Positions 25,099 to 32,884 are shown, counted from the stretch's first letter. The stretch is 64,000 bases of DNA from an uncultured Lactococcus sp. (GCF_934191625.1 NZ_CAKPUG010000004.1:62001-126000); one strand, 5' to 3'. A program made the numbers and translations. The notes: generated by a model from the sequence alone, not told the origin.

Positions 25099-28000
25099 TG
25101 CTTATTAGCATTCACGATCAGACATTGCAACGTGTCGGTTTTCTAAGTAATGAAAATCCACTGACTCCAGATTTTAAGAACGATAACTTCCATCGTTATT
25201 TAGCACAAGGGGCTTCAACGTTTGATTTTACTGTTAATAAACGTAAAAATGGTGTGCTCCAAGATTACGTGCAACATTTGAATGAACATGCCTATTTTAG
25301 TTTTCAATATGAGGGAGAAGACTTTCTTTTTGATTCCGTTATTGTAGAAGAAGATGATGATGAAGTTACTTTTAATTGCTTAACTCTTAATCTTGAAATG
25401 CGTAATGAGGAAGTCAAGAAATTAGAGAATTCCACTAGTCATAATATTCAATGGTATTTTGACAAGATGGGATTGATCAATTTTGCTCAAATTAAATTGG
25501 GAAAAAATGAAGTAGCAGATTACACACGAGTAATCAATTACGATTCGGAAGATACGAAGCTTTCTCGATTAATTTCTGTTATCCAAAACTTTGACGGTGA
25601 ATTTGAGTTTGTGACGAAATTAAAACGTGATGGCACGCTAGATAATATTACTCTTAATATTTACAAGAAAAATGACGGAGGTGATATTCAAGGTGTTGGA
25701 CAAAATAGAAATGATGTCATCTTAACTTTTGGAGAAAATGTCACAGGAGTTACAAGGAAGGTTGATAAATCACAAATCTTTAATGGACTTTATATAACAG
25801 GCAAGGACGGTCTTAATTGGAAAGATAAAGCTTGGTCCGTTAAAAATGCGGAAGGTGTAGAGGAATTTTATAAGCGAGCTGGTGAGGGTTATGCCAAAGC
25901 TCCTCTTTCTGCTCAGATGTTTCCTGCTCAAATTCAGTCAACAAAAGGGGATATATGGACCGTTAGAAGTAAAGAAACAGAGTATACCTCGCTTGAAGCA
26001 ATGTGGGGCTATGCCCTTAGTGAGCTGAGAAAAAAAGCTTATCCTTTGGTTGAATATGAAGTTCAAGCAACGAGCGGAGTAACAGTATCAAGTATGGGAG
26101 ATGGTACTCCTCTTCATATCGGAGATACCGTCCGAATTCAAGACATGAATTTCATGGATTCAAATGGAGATGTAGGATTATTTTTATCGGCCCGAGTTTC
26201 TGAACTTGAAATCAGCTTTACAAATCTAGCCAATAATAAAATCACATTTTCGAATTATGTGAAGTTGAAAAGCGAAGTTTCTGATGATCTCCTTGACCGT
26301 ATGCAATCAATTATTAACCAGAATACACCCTATCGTTCAGAGTTGAAGAGTACTAATGGCATACAATTTAAAAATGGTGAAGGTACAAGCGATTTGTCTG
26401 CACACATTTTCAAAGGAACAGAGGCAGTTGAAACAGTCGCGGATACTTATACCTGGTTTAGAGATGGCACACCAATGGCACAAACTCAAACCATAACAGT
26501 AAATGCTGCAAGTGTACCAGAAAAAGCAGTTTATTCTTATGAAGCTAAAATAAATGGTTCAGTAGTAGGTACATCATCCGTTACAATTACCAATGTAAAT
26601 GATGGCGTTCCTGGTAATGATGGTAAGACTTATTATCCTCATACGGCTTATGCACATAGTGCAGATGGGAAAGATGGCTTCACCATTGATTATCCAAATT
26701 TAAATCTTGAAAAGCATACTGCCCAATTGATTGGAACGGACAATAAACTTATTTGGGGTTCATTTGCAGCGAACACAAAAACGATAGCTTATGAAGCTGT
26801 GTCTATTTTGGGCGCTTCTAATATAAAAACAGCTATCCATTTCACACAAGTAACCACAGGACAATCGGGATGGCGGGGGCCTAACGGAAAGAATGGTGGA
26901 TCCTTTTCAGTAAAAGAAGGAGATAAATATACCATATCCGCTTATATCAAGAATAATGGTTCTACTCCATTAGAGGTAAATCTTACATTAGGTATGTCTA
27001 TCAGTGAAGACCAAGCTAGTCCATCAACACCTGCTCATTATGTAACAGTTCCTGCAAATAGTGATTATCACTTATATTCAGTAACGTTTACTATACCTGA
27101 AGGGAAAAAATGGGCATGGTCTTACTGTTATACCAGACAAGGAACTACTAGTGCTGATTGGGGTATGGCTGGTTATAAAGTTGAAAAGAGTTCCTCGCAA
27201 ACTTATTGGATGCCACACGAAAGTGAGGTAAGTCCAGAAGATTGGCCGACATATATTGGTGCATATAGCGATACCAGCCCTACTGCAAGTACTGACCCAA
27301 GTAACTATTCATGGGCTCTATTCAAAGGCAGTGATGGACAAAAAGGAGACAATGGAGATCCAGGGAAAGTTGTACAGCAAGATACAGAGCCTTCGGAGCG
27401 CTTCAAAGATATGCTTTGGCAATATACAGGAACTGAACCACTTAATGTAGAAGGAATTACTGCACAGCCCAATATGACTTATGTTTGGAATGGCACAGCA
27501 TGGCAAATATGGTTTTTGAATCCTGCAAATCTTCAAGCAGTAAATGCTTGGATTACAAATGCCATGATTGCAAATGCGGCTATTGATTTTGTCAAAATTA
27601 ACTCCGCAACGATTGAGAATCTTTCTGCAGTGAATTCAATTTTGGGTGATGTAAAAGCTGGGAAAATCACAAATGAATTTGAATATGATTCTTCAGTAGG
27701 GAAAACTGAAGGGACACTTGTTATAGATGAAATTGGTTTAAAAATGGATTATGTAGAAAATGGTGATGAAACCAAGCCGGGTTCGTTGCAAGTTTCTCCA
27801 TCAGGAATGACAGTTTCTAGATATAACACTGAAGGCGTTCGTGAAACAGCTTCTTATACACAAAAAGGAATGGTTATGAGTACCGATGTTCTTCCTATGA
27901 AGTTAGCATGGGAAGGCATTACAGCCACAGTTAACTATGAACGCTCCTTTGATGTTGTTTATATCACTGGAAGAGGTAACTGGGGGAAATTTGAAGCTGG

Positions 28001-28205
28001 TAAAGAGAGGTCCTTTACTGGTTTGCCTGAAAGTGTTTGGCCTCAATACGAAATTGCAAGTGGCGCAAGCTCAATGGGTGGGGCGCAAAATATGGCAGCC
28101 AAAATAACAACAGATGGACGAATAGGTATCACTAGTAGCGTGTCTAAGGACAATTGTTATGCAGGATTCTCTATTACTTATCGAGCTAGACCTAACCTGT
28201 CTTAA
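25098..28205 (+). CDS. Tail-associated protein (Tal) / receptor-binding baseplate protein
   Basis: A 1035-residue protein. The N-terminal 380 residues match the Tal/gp18-type hub (MLISIHDQTLQRVGFLSNEN start; DYVQHLNEHAYFSF). After it are Ig-like and carbohydrate-binding segments (about 420-750), a short collagen-like GSDGQKGDNGDPG, and a C-terminal beta region likely to bind the receptor. ATG at 25098 shares one base with the Dit stop. A start at 25077 lies in the Dit gene. Confidence 0.85.
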   Translation: MLISIHDQTLQRVGFLSNENPLTPDFKNDNFHRYLAQGASTFDFTVNKRKNGVLQDYVQHLNEHAYFSFQYEGEDFLFDSVIVEEDDDEVTFNCLTLNLEMRNEEVKKLENSTSHNIQWYFDKMGLINFAQIKLGKNEVADYTRVINYDSEDTKLSRLISVIQNFDGEFEFVTKLKRDGTLDNITLNIYKKNDGGDIQGVGQNRNDVILTFGENVTGVTRKVDKSQIFNGLYITGKDGLNWKDKAWSVKNAEGVEEFYKRAGEGYAKAPLSAQMFPAQIQSTKGDIWTVRSKETEYTSLEAMWGYALSELRKKAYPLVEYEVQATSGVTVSSMGDGTPLHIGDTVRIQDMNFMDSNGDVGLFLSARVSELEISFTNLANNKITFSNYVKLKSEVSDDLLDRMQSIINQNTPYRSELKSTNGIQFKNGEGTSDLSAHIFKGTEAVETVADTYTWFRDGTPMAQTQTITVNAASVPEKAVYSYEAKINGSVVGTSSVTITNVNDGVPGNDGKTYYPHTAYAHSADGKDGFTIDYPNLNLEKHTAQLIGTDNKLIWGSFAANTKTIAYEAVSILGASNIKTAIHFTQVTTGQSGWRGPNGKNGGSFSVKEGDKYTISAYIKNNGSTPLEVNLTLGMSISEDQASPSTPAHYVTVPANSDYHLYSVTFTIPEGKKWAWSYCYTRQGTTSADWGMAGYKVEKSSSQTYWMPHESEVSPEDWPTYIGAYSDTSPTASTDPSNYSWALFKGSDGQKGDNGDPGKVVQQDTEPSERFKDMLWQYTGTEPLNVEGITAQPNMTYVWNGTAWQIWFLNPANLQAVNAWITNAMIANAAIDFVKINSATIENLSAVNSILGDVKAGKITNEFEYDSSVGKTEGTLVIDEIGLKMDYVENGDETKPGSLQVSPSGMTVSRYNTEGVRETASYTQKGMVMSTDVLPMKLAWEGITATVNYERSFDVVYITGRGNWGKFEAGKERSFTGLPESVWPQYEIASGASSMGGAQNMAAKITTDGRIGITSSVSKDNCYAGFSITYRARPNLS

Positions 28206-28242
28206 AACAGTTCATGATTTAAAAATAAATAAGGGAGAAAAT

Positions 28243-28509
28243 ATGAAGGTATTAAAAAGGAACACTTTCAGATATATAGGTAGTACTGATGATGGAAGTG
28301 GGACAACAAGTGAAATGGCAGCAGTCATTGATGAAAATGGCTCATTTAAATTGGAAATAAGCCTTTTAAATTCAGAGCGATTTTTTAGCAATGAAACCCA
28401 ACATGAAGAAGTCATAGACTTCATGAGACAGGTTTTGGATAAGTCTAAGACTTTATCTACAAAACCTGTAGAACCAGACAGTCCAGCTGTACCCATTGTA
28501 GAAGAGTAG
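28243..28509 (+). CDS. Small phage protein between Tal and holin genes
   Basis: Eighty-eight residues (begins MKVLKRNTFRYIGSTDDG), acidic, with a Pro-rich end. AAGGGAGAAAAT precedes ATG. Its neighbours suggest a tail-tip accessory protein; no family recognised. Confidence 0.6.
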   Translation: MKVLKRNTFRYIGSTDDGSGTTSEMAAVIDENGSFKLEISLLNSERFFSNETQHEEVIDFMRQVLDKSKTLSTKPVEPDSPAVPIVEE

Positions 28510-28541
28510 TTAAAGAAATTAAATATGAAAGGAAAAAATAA

Positions 28542-28868
28542 ATGCATGTATTTTTAGGATTTACATTAGCAGAGTGGGTAGCAGCAGGAAGTTTGTTTAC
28601 TTTCGTTTTTGGTGGGTGTGCATCATTGATACGTTATTTTAGAAAGAGTATTTCTGATCCAATGACACTAGCTATTGATGAATTGCGTGAAGATTTAAAG
28701 GAGTCGCGTGAGCAGCGGAAAGAAAATGAAGGTAAATTGTTTGGAATTGCGGATGACCACACGAAACAACTTTATAACCATGAAGGTCGATTAAATACAC
28801 TTGAAACAATTACAAGTTCCAGTGTTATGCGTATTGATCGAGCAGAAAAAGAAATACAAGGAGAATAA
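28542..28868 (+). CDS. Membrane-anchored lysis-module protein (XhlA-like layout)
   Basis: A 108-residue protein with one N-terminal membrane helix (about 8-30) and a C-terminal coiled coil (ELREDLKESREQRKENE). This layout and place next to the holin resemble haemolysin XhlA-like or holin-associated proteins. Confidence 0.65.
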   Translation: MHVFLGFTLAEWVAAGSLFTFVFGGCASLIRYFRKSISDPMTLAIDELREDLKESREQRKENEGKLFGIADDHTKQLYNHEGRLNTLETITSSSVMRIDRAEKEIQGE

Positions 28869-28871
28869 TCT

Positions 28872-29102
28872 ATGTTTACAAAAACATTTTTAAAAGACAC
28901 ACTGGAACGTGCTGTAAAAACATTTGCACAATCAATGGTGGCAGTAATGACTGCAGGGGCTACTGGAGTACTCGATGTAGATTGGGTAAATGCTTTCAGT
29001 GTATCATTGCTAGCAACGCTTGTTTCAGTGCTTACATCTATTGGAAGTGGAACAGTTGGTGATCAGTCAGCAAGTGCCATTAATCTGAACAAGGAGGACT
29101 AA
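28872..29102 (+). CDS. Holin (r1t type)
   Basis: Seventy-six residues with two membrane helices (AQSMVAVMTAGATGVL and FSVSLLATLVSVLTSI), a charged N-terminus and a short acidic end, as in r1t-type holins. It forms the membrane hole that frees the endolysin. The endolysin starts right after. Confidence 0.85.
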   Translation: MFTKTFLKDTLERAVKTFAQSMVAVMTAGATGVLDVDWVNAFSVSLLATLVSVLTSIGSGTVGDQSASAINLNKED

Positions 29103-29924
29103 ATGTCTTACAATATCAAACAACAAATTCGAACAGATACACCCCAAGTTGGTTGTGTACCATATCGACAAATACATGCTCATTCTACAGGTAATACTGG
29201 AAGTACTGCACAAAATGAAGCGGACTATATGAGCCGTAAGGACCTCAACACTGGATTTTATACTCATGTGGTGGGAAATGGTCAAGTTATCCAAGTTGCC
29301 CCAGTAAATCGTGGAGCATGTGACGTGGGCGGTGGTTATAACTATGAAACTTATGCAGCAGTGGAACTGATTGAAAGCCACGGTTCAAAAGAGGAATTCA
29401 TGAGAGATTATAAAATCTACTGTGAGCTTCTTTATGATTTGGCCGAGCAAGCAGGAATTCCAACCACACTTGATACAGGAGATTTAGCAGGTATCAAAAC
29501 ACATAATTACTGCACCAATAACCAACCGAACAACGGTTCAGACCACGTAGATCCGATTCCTTATTTAACGAAATGGGGAATCACACAATTGCAATTTACG
29601 AATGATATTGCGAATTGCAAAGGAAATTCATCATCTAGTGGTGATACAAATAATGGAAGTTCAGAGCAAAAGAATTATTCTCAGGAGGAAGACGAAATGA
29701 TTAAATTTACAGTAAGAAAAGACAATCAAGCAGGAGGTACAGTAGGTTATCTCTACAACGGGGCATTTGTAGTAGGTGGTGCATCTGGTAAGTACAACAC
29801 TATTTATCAAAAGCTAAAAATGATGGAGAAAGATGGCTTGATTAAACCTATCAAAGCCGAAATTTCTACGGCTGAATATCAAGCGTTATGTGCAGTATAT
29901 CCTTCACATAAAAATAAAAAATAA
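29103..29924 (+). CDS. Endolysin: N-acetylmuramoyl-L-alanine amidase
   Basis: A 273-residue Amidase_2-type endolysin. Zinc ligands are seen at HAHSTGN, a central His near FYTHVVGNG, and SDHVDP. A Ser/Asn/Gly-rich linker (about 175-198) leads to a 75-residue C-terminal wall-binding domain ([14 protein letters not shown] and on). No signal peptide is present, so the holin is needed. The linker DNA has a perfect internal ribosome binding site, see 29697-29924. Confidence 0.9.
   Translation: MSYNIKQQIRTDTPQVGCVPYRQIHAHSTGNTGSTAQNEADYMSRKDLNTGFYTHVVGNGQVIQVAPVNRGACDVGGGYNYETYAAVELIESHGSKEEFMRDYKIYCELLYDLAEQAGIPTTLDTGDLAGIKTHNYCTNNQPNNGSDHVDPIPYLTKWGITQLQFTNDIANCKGNSSSSGDTNNGSSEQKNYSQEEDEMIKFTVRKDNQAGGTVGYLYNGAFVVGGASGKYNTIYQKLKMMEKDGLIKPIKAEISTAEYQALCAVYPSHKNKK
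29697..29924 (+). CDS. Endolysin wall-binding subunit from an internal start
   Basis: Within the endolysin gene AGGAGG (29683-29688) lies eight bases before an in-frame ATG (29697). This would yield a free 75-residue C-terminal domain from the same mRNA. Several Gram-positive phage endolysins are known to form multimers of one full-length chain with extra C-terminal domains made this way. The signal is strong; production is inferred. Confidence 0.65.
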   Translation: MIKFTVRKDNQAGGTVGYLYNGAFVVGGASGKYNTIYQKLKMMEKDGLIKPIKAEISTAEYQALCAVYPSHKNKK

Positions 29925-29955
29925 AAAGAATGTCTAATCGATTGATCAAGAATGC

Positions 29956-29988
29956 AAAAAAACCTCCATTTATTGCGAAGGTTTTTTG
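29956..29988 (+). terminator. Intrinsic terminator after the lysin gene
   Basis: Arms AAAAAACCT and AGGTTTTTT flank a short loop and end in a T run. It marks the end of the late transcript. Confidence 0.7.
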
Positions 29989-30005
29989 ATGGGAGTGAAT
30001 TTCTA

Positions 30006-30137
30006 ATGGAAAATATACTAGAAGAGATATTATCATTGCCTGAAATAAAATTGTTAGTAAATCATTGGCTAACATGGACGATGTTGTTGTTGGCCCTAAT
30101 AGGTGTTTCTATTTACTTGAAAAAGAAATCAGATTAA
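30006..30137 (+). CDS. Small single-pass membrane protein
   Basis: Forty-three residues from ATG at 30006 (GGGAGTG upstream). An amphipathic start (MENILEEILSLPEIK) is followed by one membrane helix (TWTMLLLALIGVSIYL) and KKKSD. It lies downstream of the lysis terminator and overlaps the end of the opposite gene by nine bases. The role is unknown. Confidence 0.5.
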   Translation: MENILEEILSLPEIKLLVNHWLTWTMLLLALIGVSIYLKKKSD

Positions 30138-30755
30138 TGTTTTGGCTATAAATTGTCTCCCTAGAGGAGAGAGTTTATAGCCCATTTTTTGTTTTCCTAT
30201 TCCTCCTCCGAATGTAAGAGATGAAATGTTGGATTGGAGTATACCTAAGTCGGCTAAGATATTAAGACTCCCGTCTACAAGTTCTTGCGAAAAGCCTTCT
30301 ACAGTTATGCCACCCTTAAAATCATCTGACGGATTAAAGAACGAAATAAGTGAAATTTGAAGGGGGGTTAGACGGTTCAATACTTCAAGAAAATATTCTT
30401 CTTCATTCCATGACGTTTGATTTATGCTTAAAATAGAATTTTTGTATAGATTTTTATAGAGATTTATTTTAAATTGAGACCTTGCTTTCTCCACCTCTTC
30501 ATTAATTGTTTCAAAGATGCCAATTAGTTGGTCTCTGTTAATCTCTTTATCGGATATTTTTTCAATCTGACTATTTATTTGTTTAAGGTCCTCATTTAAT
30601 GAGGTATAAAAGGCTTCGATTCTTTTGAACCGTTTCTCGTTTTGTCTACCGAAATACATTGTTTGTACAGGACCGCCAACTATAGGAATAGCTCCTATTC
30701 CTGCTTCAATTGCTAATTCTAAATATTCTTTTGGTGTCAATTTTTGTTCATCCAT
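30129..30755 (-). CDS. Unknown 208-aa cargo protein, possible phage-resistance factor
   Basis: It reads leftward against the phage late genes, with AAAGGAG before its ATG. A Gly-rich hydrophobic segment (AGIGAIPIVGGPVQTMYFG, about 14-32) could insert in a membrane. A coiled coil follows (about 35-95), then a winged-helix-like C-terminus (LGILQSNISSLT to GYKLSPLGRQFI). I do not recognise the family. Opposite orientation, location at the prophage right end and its neighbour (SieB-like) suggest a lysogenic cargo gene such as an abortive infection factor. Confidence 0.6.
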   Translation of the reverse strand: MDEQKLTPKEYLELAIEAGIGAIPIVGGPVQTMYFGRQNEKRFKRIEAFYTSLNEDLKQINSQIEKISDKEINRDQLIGIFETINEEVEKARSQFKINLYKNLYKNSILSINQTSWNEEEYFLEVLNRLTPLQISLISFFNPSDDFKGGITVEGFSQELVDGSLNILADLGILQSNISSLTFGGGIGKQKMGYKLSPLGRQFIAKTLI

Positions 30756-30982
30756 GAGTTCTCCTTTTCTTATAACAGTCTATAATATTTTAATTAAATA
30801 GTCTAATTTCGCTCGGTCGATTGACTGGGCATTTTGTTTTCTCTAGAGATTGAACAGTGATATAATACAATTATCAAAAGAAGAGGCTTGCTTCTGATTT
30901 TGTTTTTCTTAACTCCTGGTCTTATGGCTGGGAATTTTTTGTTATAATAAAAATATAAAATTTATTTTTATAAGGAGAATTG

Positions 30983-31537
30983 ATGAAAGAAACTATTATT
31001 GGCATTATTGACAAGCTGAATATCCAGATAATACTTTTAGCAATTTGGTTTGTTTCAATATTGGGCGTATTTATTCCTAAGGAATTGATTGAATACTTAG
31101 GGCTATTGCGGATAAAAAATCAATATCAGTGGATAATTTCACTAATTTTTTTAATTTTATGTGCTTACTACCTTGCCTTACTGCTATGGATGGCAAAAGC
31201 GAAGTTATTTACAAGGGTGAAAAATAGAAGATTAAAAAAATATTTTCCTAAAGTATTAAAAGAGTTAAGTGTTGCTGAGCAGAGGGTATTGCTTTATTTT
31301 TATGAAAAAAACGAACAAAAGTTTGGATTAGAAGCAAAACTTAATATTCAAAGTGCTGCAGTTAATGTTCTCTCTTCTAAGATGATTATCAGCAGAGGTG
31401 CATCTATGGGAAGCTTATATGAAGGGGTCAGCTATTATATACAACCTGGTGCACTTGATGAACTGAATAGAATGTTAGTTAATGGAGAAATAAAAATAGA
31501 CGGCGAAAGCTACGAATGGATTACATACGAGAAATAA
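30983..31537 (+). CDS. SieB-like superinfection exclusion protein
   Basis: A 184-residue membrane protein with two N-terminal membrane helices (about 12-32 and 48-70), then a basic cytosolic part. The C-terminal winged-helix-like domain (LSVAEQRVLLYFYEKNEQ) with SMGSLYEGVSYYIQPGALDEL resembles the superinfection exclusion protein B family. SieB-type proteins abort the growth of other phages in a lysogen. AAGGAG gives correct spacing to ATG at 30983. TTG at 30980 is less likely. Confidence 0.7.
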   Translation: MKETIIGIIDKLNIQIILLAIWFVSILGVFIPKELIEYLGLLRIKNQYQWIISLIFLILCAYYLALLLWMAKAKLFTRVKNRRLKKYFPKVLKELSVAEQRVLLYFYEKNEQKFGLEAKLNIQSAAVNVLSSKMIISRGASMGSLYEGVSYYIQPGALDELNRMLVNGEIKIDGESYEWITYEK

Positions 31538-31557
31538 GTTAAAATCGTGTATAATAC

Positions 31558-31615
31558 ATGCTATAATAAGTATCTGTTCATAATAGGTAAATCTCTATGA
31601 CAATAGGGATTTTTC
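31558..31615 (+). ncRNA. Candidate small RNA A1 (repeated at 32549-32606)
   Basis: An extended -10, TGCTATAAT, is followed by AAGTATCTGTTCATAATAGG and a hairpin (AATC.CTAT/ATAG.GATT) ending in five T, making a complete unit of about 50 nt. The body is very similar to the segment at 32549-32606. It starts 20 bases after the SieB-like gene. A short regulatory RNA, perhaps a type I antitoxin, is possible. Confidence 0.45.
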
Positions 31616-31672
31616 TGTTATACTCTAAGTACATAATTTCAATTTATCCCTACACTCTGTGGGGATTTTTAT
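31616..31672 (+). ncRNA. Candidate small RNA A2
   Basis: Immediately after A1, TGTTATACT (extended -10) is followed by AAGTACATAATTTC and a 9-bp hairpin ATCCCTACA/TGTGGGGAT (31646-31666) with T run. Same layout as A1, with a different stem. It may also simply act as a second terminator for A1 read-through. Confidence 0.4.
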
Positions 31673-31680
31673 ATAATAAA

Positions 31681-31705
31681 AAGAGCTATTTAAGGCTCTT
31701 TTCTT
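31681..31705. terminator. Terminator shared by A2 and the YolD-like gene
   Basis: AAAAGAGC and GGCTCTTTT arms flank a short loop, with T or A runs on both sides, so it can stop transcripts from either direction. Confidence 0.6.
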
Positions 31706-31706
31706 T

Positions 31707-31889
31707 TTACCACTCTTCATCGTAAGACTCTCGGTATCTTTTGTCAATAGAATCTTCAACGAGTTGTTCTTCAGTATATTTCTTTAGAGCTTCAGTTAGC
31801 TCCCCAGTAGCAAATGCACTCCACTTCATCATCCCTCTATCATGGTAATTACGAATAGATTCGTAGGGGCTATAAGAACGATCAACCAT
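31707..31889 (-). CDS. YolD-like protein (copy 1, prophage)
   Basis: A 60-residue protein with the core YSPYESIRNYHDRGMMKW and AFATGELTEA, matching the YolD-like family usually next to UvrX-type DNA polymerases. Almost the same core recurs at 59641-59817 (beside UvrX) and, more diverged, at 35953-36132. YolD-like proteins are suspected polymerase partners in place of UmuD. No polymerase lies next to this copy, so it may act on the chromosomal UvrX. AAGGAGTGATT precedes ATG. Confidence 0.75.
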   Translation of the reverse strand: MVDRSYSPYESIRNYHDRGMMKWSAFATGELTEALKKYTEEQLVEDSIDKRYRESYDEEW

Positions 31890-31903
31890 AAATCACTCCT
31901 TTA

Positions 31904-31932
31904 ATATAATATTGATTTATTCAATATTATAT
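31904..31932 (-). promoter_or_regulatory. Perfect palindromic operator of YolD-like gene 1
   Basis: ATATAATATTGA, five bases TTTAT, TCAATATTATAT: a perfect 12-bp inverted repeat directly before the ribosome binding site. The core ATTGA-TTTAT-TCAAT recurs ahead of UvrX (61277-61297) and, with one mismatch, ahead of YolD-like gene 2 (36151-36171). This is a shared operator, likely for a DNA-damage regulator such as HdiR. Regulator identity is inferred. Confidence 0.65.
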
Positions 31933-32009
31933 ATGAAAAGAAGTACAATTGCAATGTAAAAAAATTGATAAATTCAATTAAAACATTTTTAGTTTTTCAT
32001 ATTTTATAA

Positions 32010-32038
32010 TTGACATAGTGGGGATACTATGTTATAAT
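32010..32038 (+). promoter_or_regulatory. Consensus sigma-A promoter with internal palindrome
   Basis: TTGACA (32010-32015), 17-base spacer, TATAAT (32033-32038). The spacer holds inverted arms ACATAGT (32013-32019) and ACTATGT (32026-32032), a likely operator between the two hexamers. It drives the small-peptide genes that follow. A perfect promoter with a built-in operator implies strong, tightly repressed expression. Confidence 0.75.
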
Positions 32039-32067
32039 TAATACATAAAGTTAAGGAAGGAGGATAT

Positions 32068-32178
32068 ATGAAGTACAAACACAACAAAAAAGAGCCTTGG
32101 TCAAGAGACCAAAAGCTCGTAGTTGTAGCGATTGTGACACCAATCGTAACATGGCTACTTGATAAAATAATCAAGTAA
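32068..32178 (+). CDS. Small membrane peptide 1 (36 aa), possible type I toxin-like
   Basis: Thirty-six residues: a basic start with KKEPWSRDQK, then a membrane helix with a central Pro (VVVAIVTPIVTWLLDKII) and Lys at the end. AAGGAAGGAGG is a very strong ribosome binding site. Pro in the middle of one helix and a charged end recall Fst-type peptides, though the longer N-terminus does not. It is related to the peptide coded at 32245 by PWS..QK.LVA. Function is unknown. Confidence 0.55.
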   Translation: MKYKHNKKEPWSRDQKLVVVAIVTPIVTWLLDKIIK

Positions 32179-32185
32179 CTCCAAT

Positions 32186-32218
32186 AAGTAGGCGAGGGGC
32201 TAAGCCCAACGCTTACTT
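32186..32218 (+). promoter_or_regulatory. Two-level hairpin between the small-peptide genes
   Basis: Outer stem AAGTAGGCG/CGCTTACTT (8 of 9 pairs plus G-T) and inner stem GGGC-TAA-GCCC. It is followed by a weak T stretch, so it may attenuate transcription or protect the mRNA between the two peptide genes. Confidence 0.55.
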
Positions 32219-32244
32219 TCTAGTACTATCATATCAAAAATAAC

Positions 32245-32361
32245 ATGAAAAATAAACAGAAACAACCATGGAGCAGTTTTCAAAAAACTTTAGTAGCAAT
32301 TATAATAATAGAAACATTGATTTTAGTATATGTGCTATTAAGCAAACTAGGAGTTTTTTAA
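32245..32361 (+). CDS. Small membrane peptide 2 (38 aa), related to peptide 1
   Basis: MKNKQKQPWSSFQKTLVA is followed by a long hydrophobic stretch. It shares the basic start, PWS, QK and LVA with peptide 1. No ribosome binding site is visible, so translation may be weak or coupled by RNA structure. The next gene begins two bases after its stop. Confidence 0.45.
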   Translation: MKNKQKQPWSSFQKTLVAIIIIETLILVYVLLSKLGVF

Positions 32362-32362
32362 T

Positions 32363-32557
32363 ATGGAAAAAGAAACTAAAAAAAGAAAAGCAGTATATAA
32401 CCCTGAAGCAGATAAGAAATGGGCTGAAAAAAATAAGGAGCATAAGAGTTACCTTAAGTATCGTTCGACTGCTCGTAGTTTTATAAAAAATAAAGCAACG
32501 TCAGAAGACTTAGAAGAACTGAAGATACTCATTAAAGAGCGGGAGAGTATGTTATAA
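32363..32557 (+). CDS. Small basic helical protein (64 aa)
   Basis: Sixty-four residues, rich in Lys and Glu (KKWAEKNKEHKSYLKYRST, then ARSFIKNKATSEDLEELKIL). Similar short proteins are common in streptococcal and lactococcal plasmids and prophages, with no assigned role. AGGAG lies nine bases before ATG. The -10 element of small RNA B overlaps its stop codon. Confidence 0.6.
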   Translation: MEKETKKRKAVYNPEADKKWAEKNKEHKSYLKYRSTARSFIKNKATSEDLEELKILIKERESML

Positions 32558-32606
32558 TAAGTATTTGTTCTTAATAGGTAAGTCCCTGCTTCGGTGGGAA
32601 TTTTTT
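32549..32606 (+). ncRNA. Candidate small RNA B (repeat of A1)
   Basis: TGTTATAATAAGTATTTGTT and the following TAATAGGTAA match A1 closely. The hairpin that follows has a changed sequence around a TTCG loop but keeps pairing and a T run. Conservation of the body with a varied terminator suggests the body is functional. The two copies bracket the YolD/peptide block. Confidence 0.45.
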
Positions 32607-32785
32607 GATACAAAAAAGCTGTATATATTTATACAGCACCTTGCCTGATAAAAATTTGTTACGTTTTTAACTACGTTCGAAAATATCTTGATTTGAATTG
32701 ATTTGATGTTATTTTTTTAAAATGCTTATTTGTTGCCCCTAAACATTTACATTTGACTTAATTAGTATGGTATGGGAAAATATTT

Positions 32786-32844
32786 AATTATACTAAAATA
32801 GATGCCACTTAAATAGTTTAAGTGGCATCTATTTTAGTATAATT
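32786..32844. repeat. Perfect 28-bp inverted repeat with 3-base loop
   Basis: Left arm 32786-32813, loop TAG, right arm 32817-32844, all 28 pairs perfect (arms begin AATTATACTAAAATAGATGC). It ends four bases before the -35 of the retron promoter. It is too long and AT-rich for an ordinary terminator. Options are an insulating terminator, a fold-back element, a recombination or insertion scar, or a protein site. Confidence 0.75.
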
Positions 32845-32848
32845 TTAA

Positions 32849-32876
32849 TTGACTTTTTTATTTTTTTGAATATAAT
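32849..32876 (+). promoter_or_regulatory. Retron promoter
   Basis: TTGACT (32849-32854), 16-base T-rich spacer, TATAAT (32871-32876). The predicted start near 32883 falls at the first base or two of the retron RNA a1 arm. Confidence 0.75.
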
Positions 32877-32884
32877 GGTAGTTA

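Noticed and set aside
32268..32486. Rightward 72-residue frame across the peptide genes
   Set aside because: Overlaps both the peptide 2 frame and the 64-residue gene in another frame and lacks a ribosome binding site.
32786..32844. The 28-bp inverted repeat as the retron msd stem
   Set aside because: It lies upstream of the promoter and outside the a1/a2 arms, so it would not be in the retron RNA.
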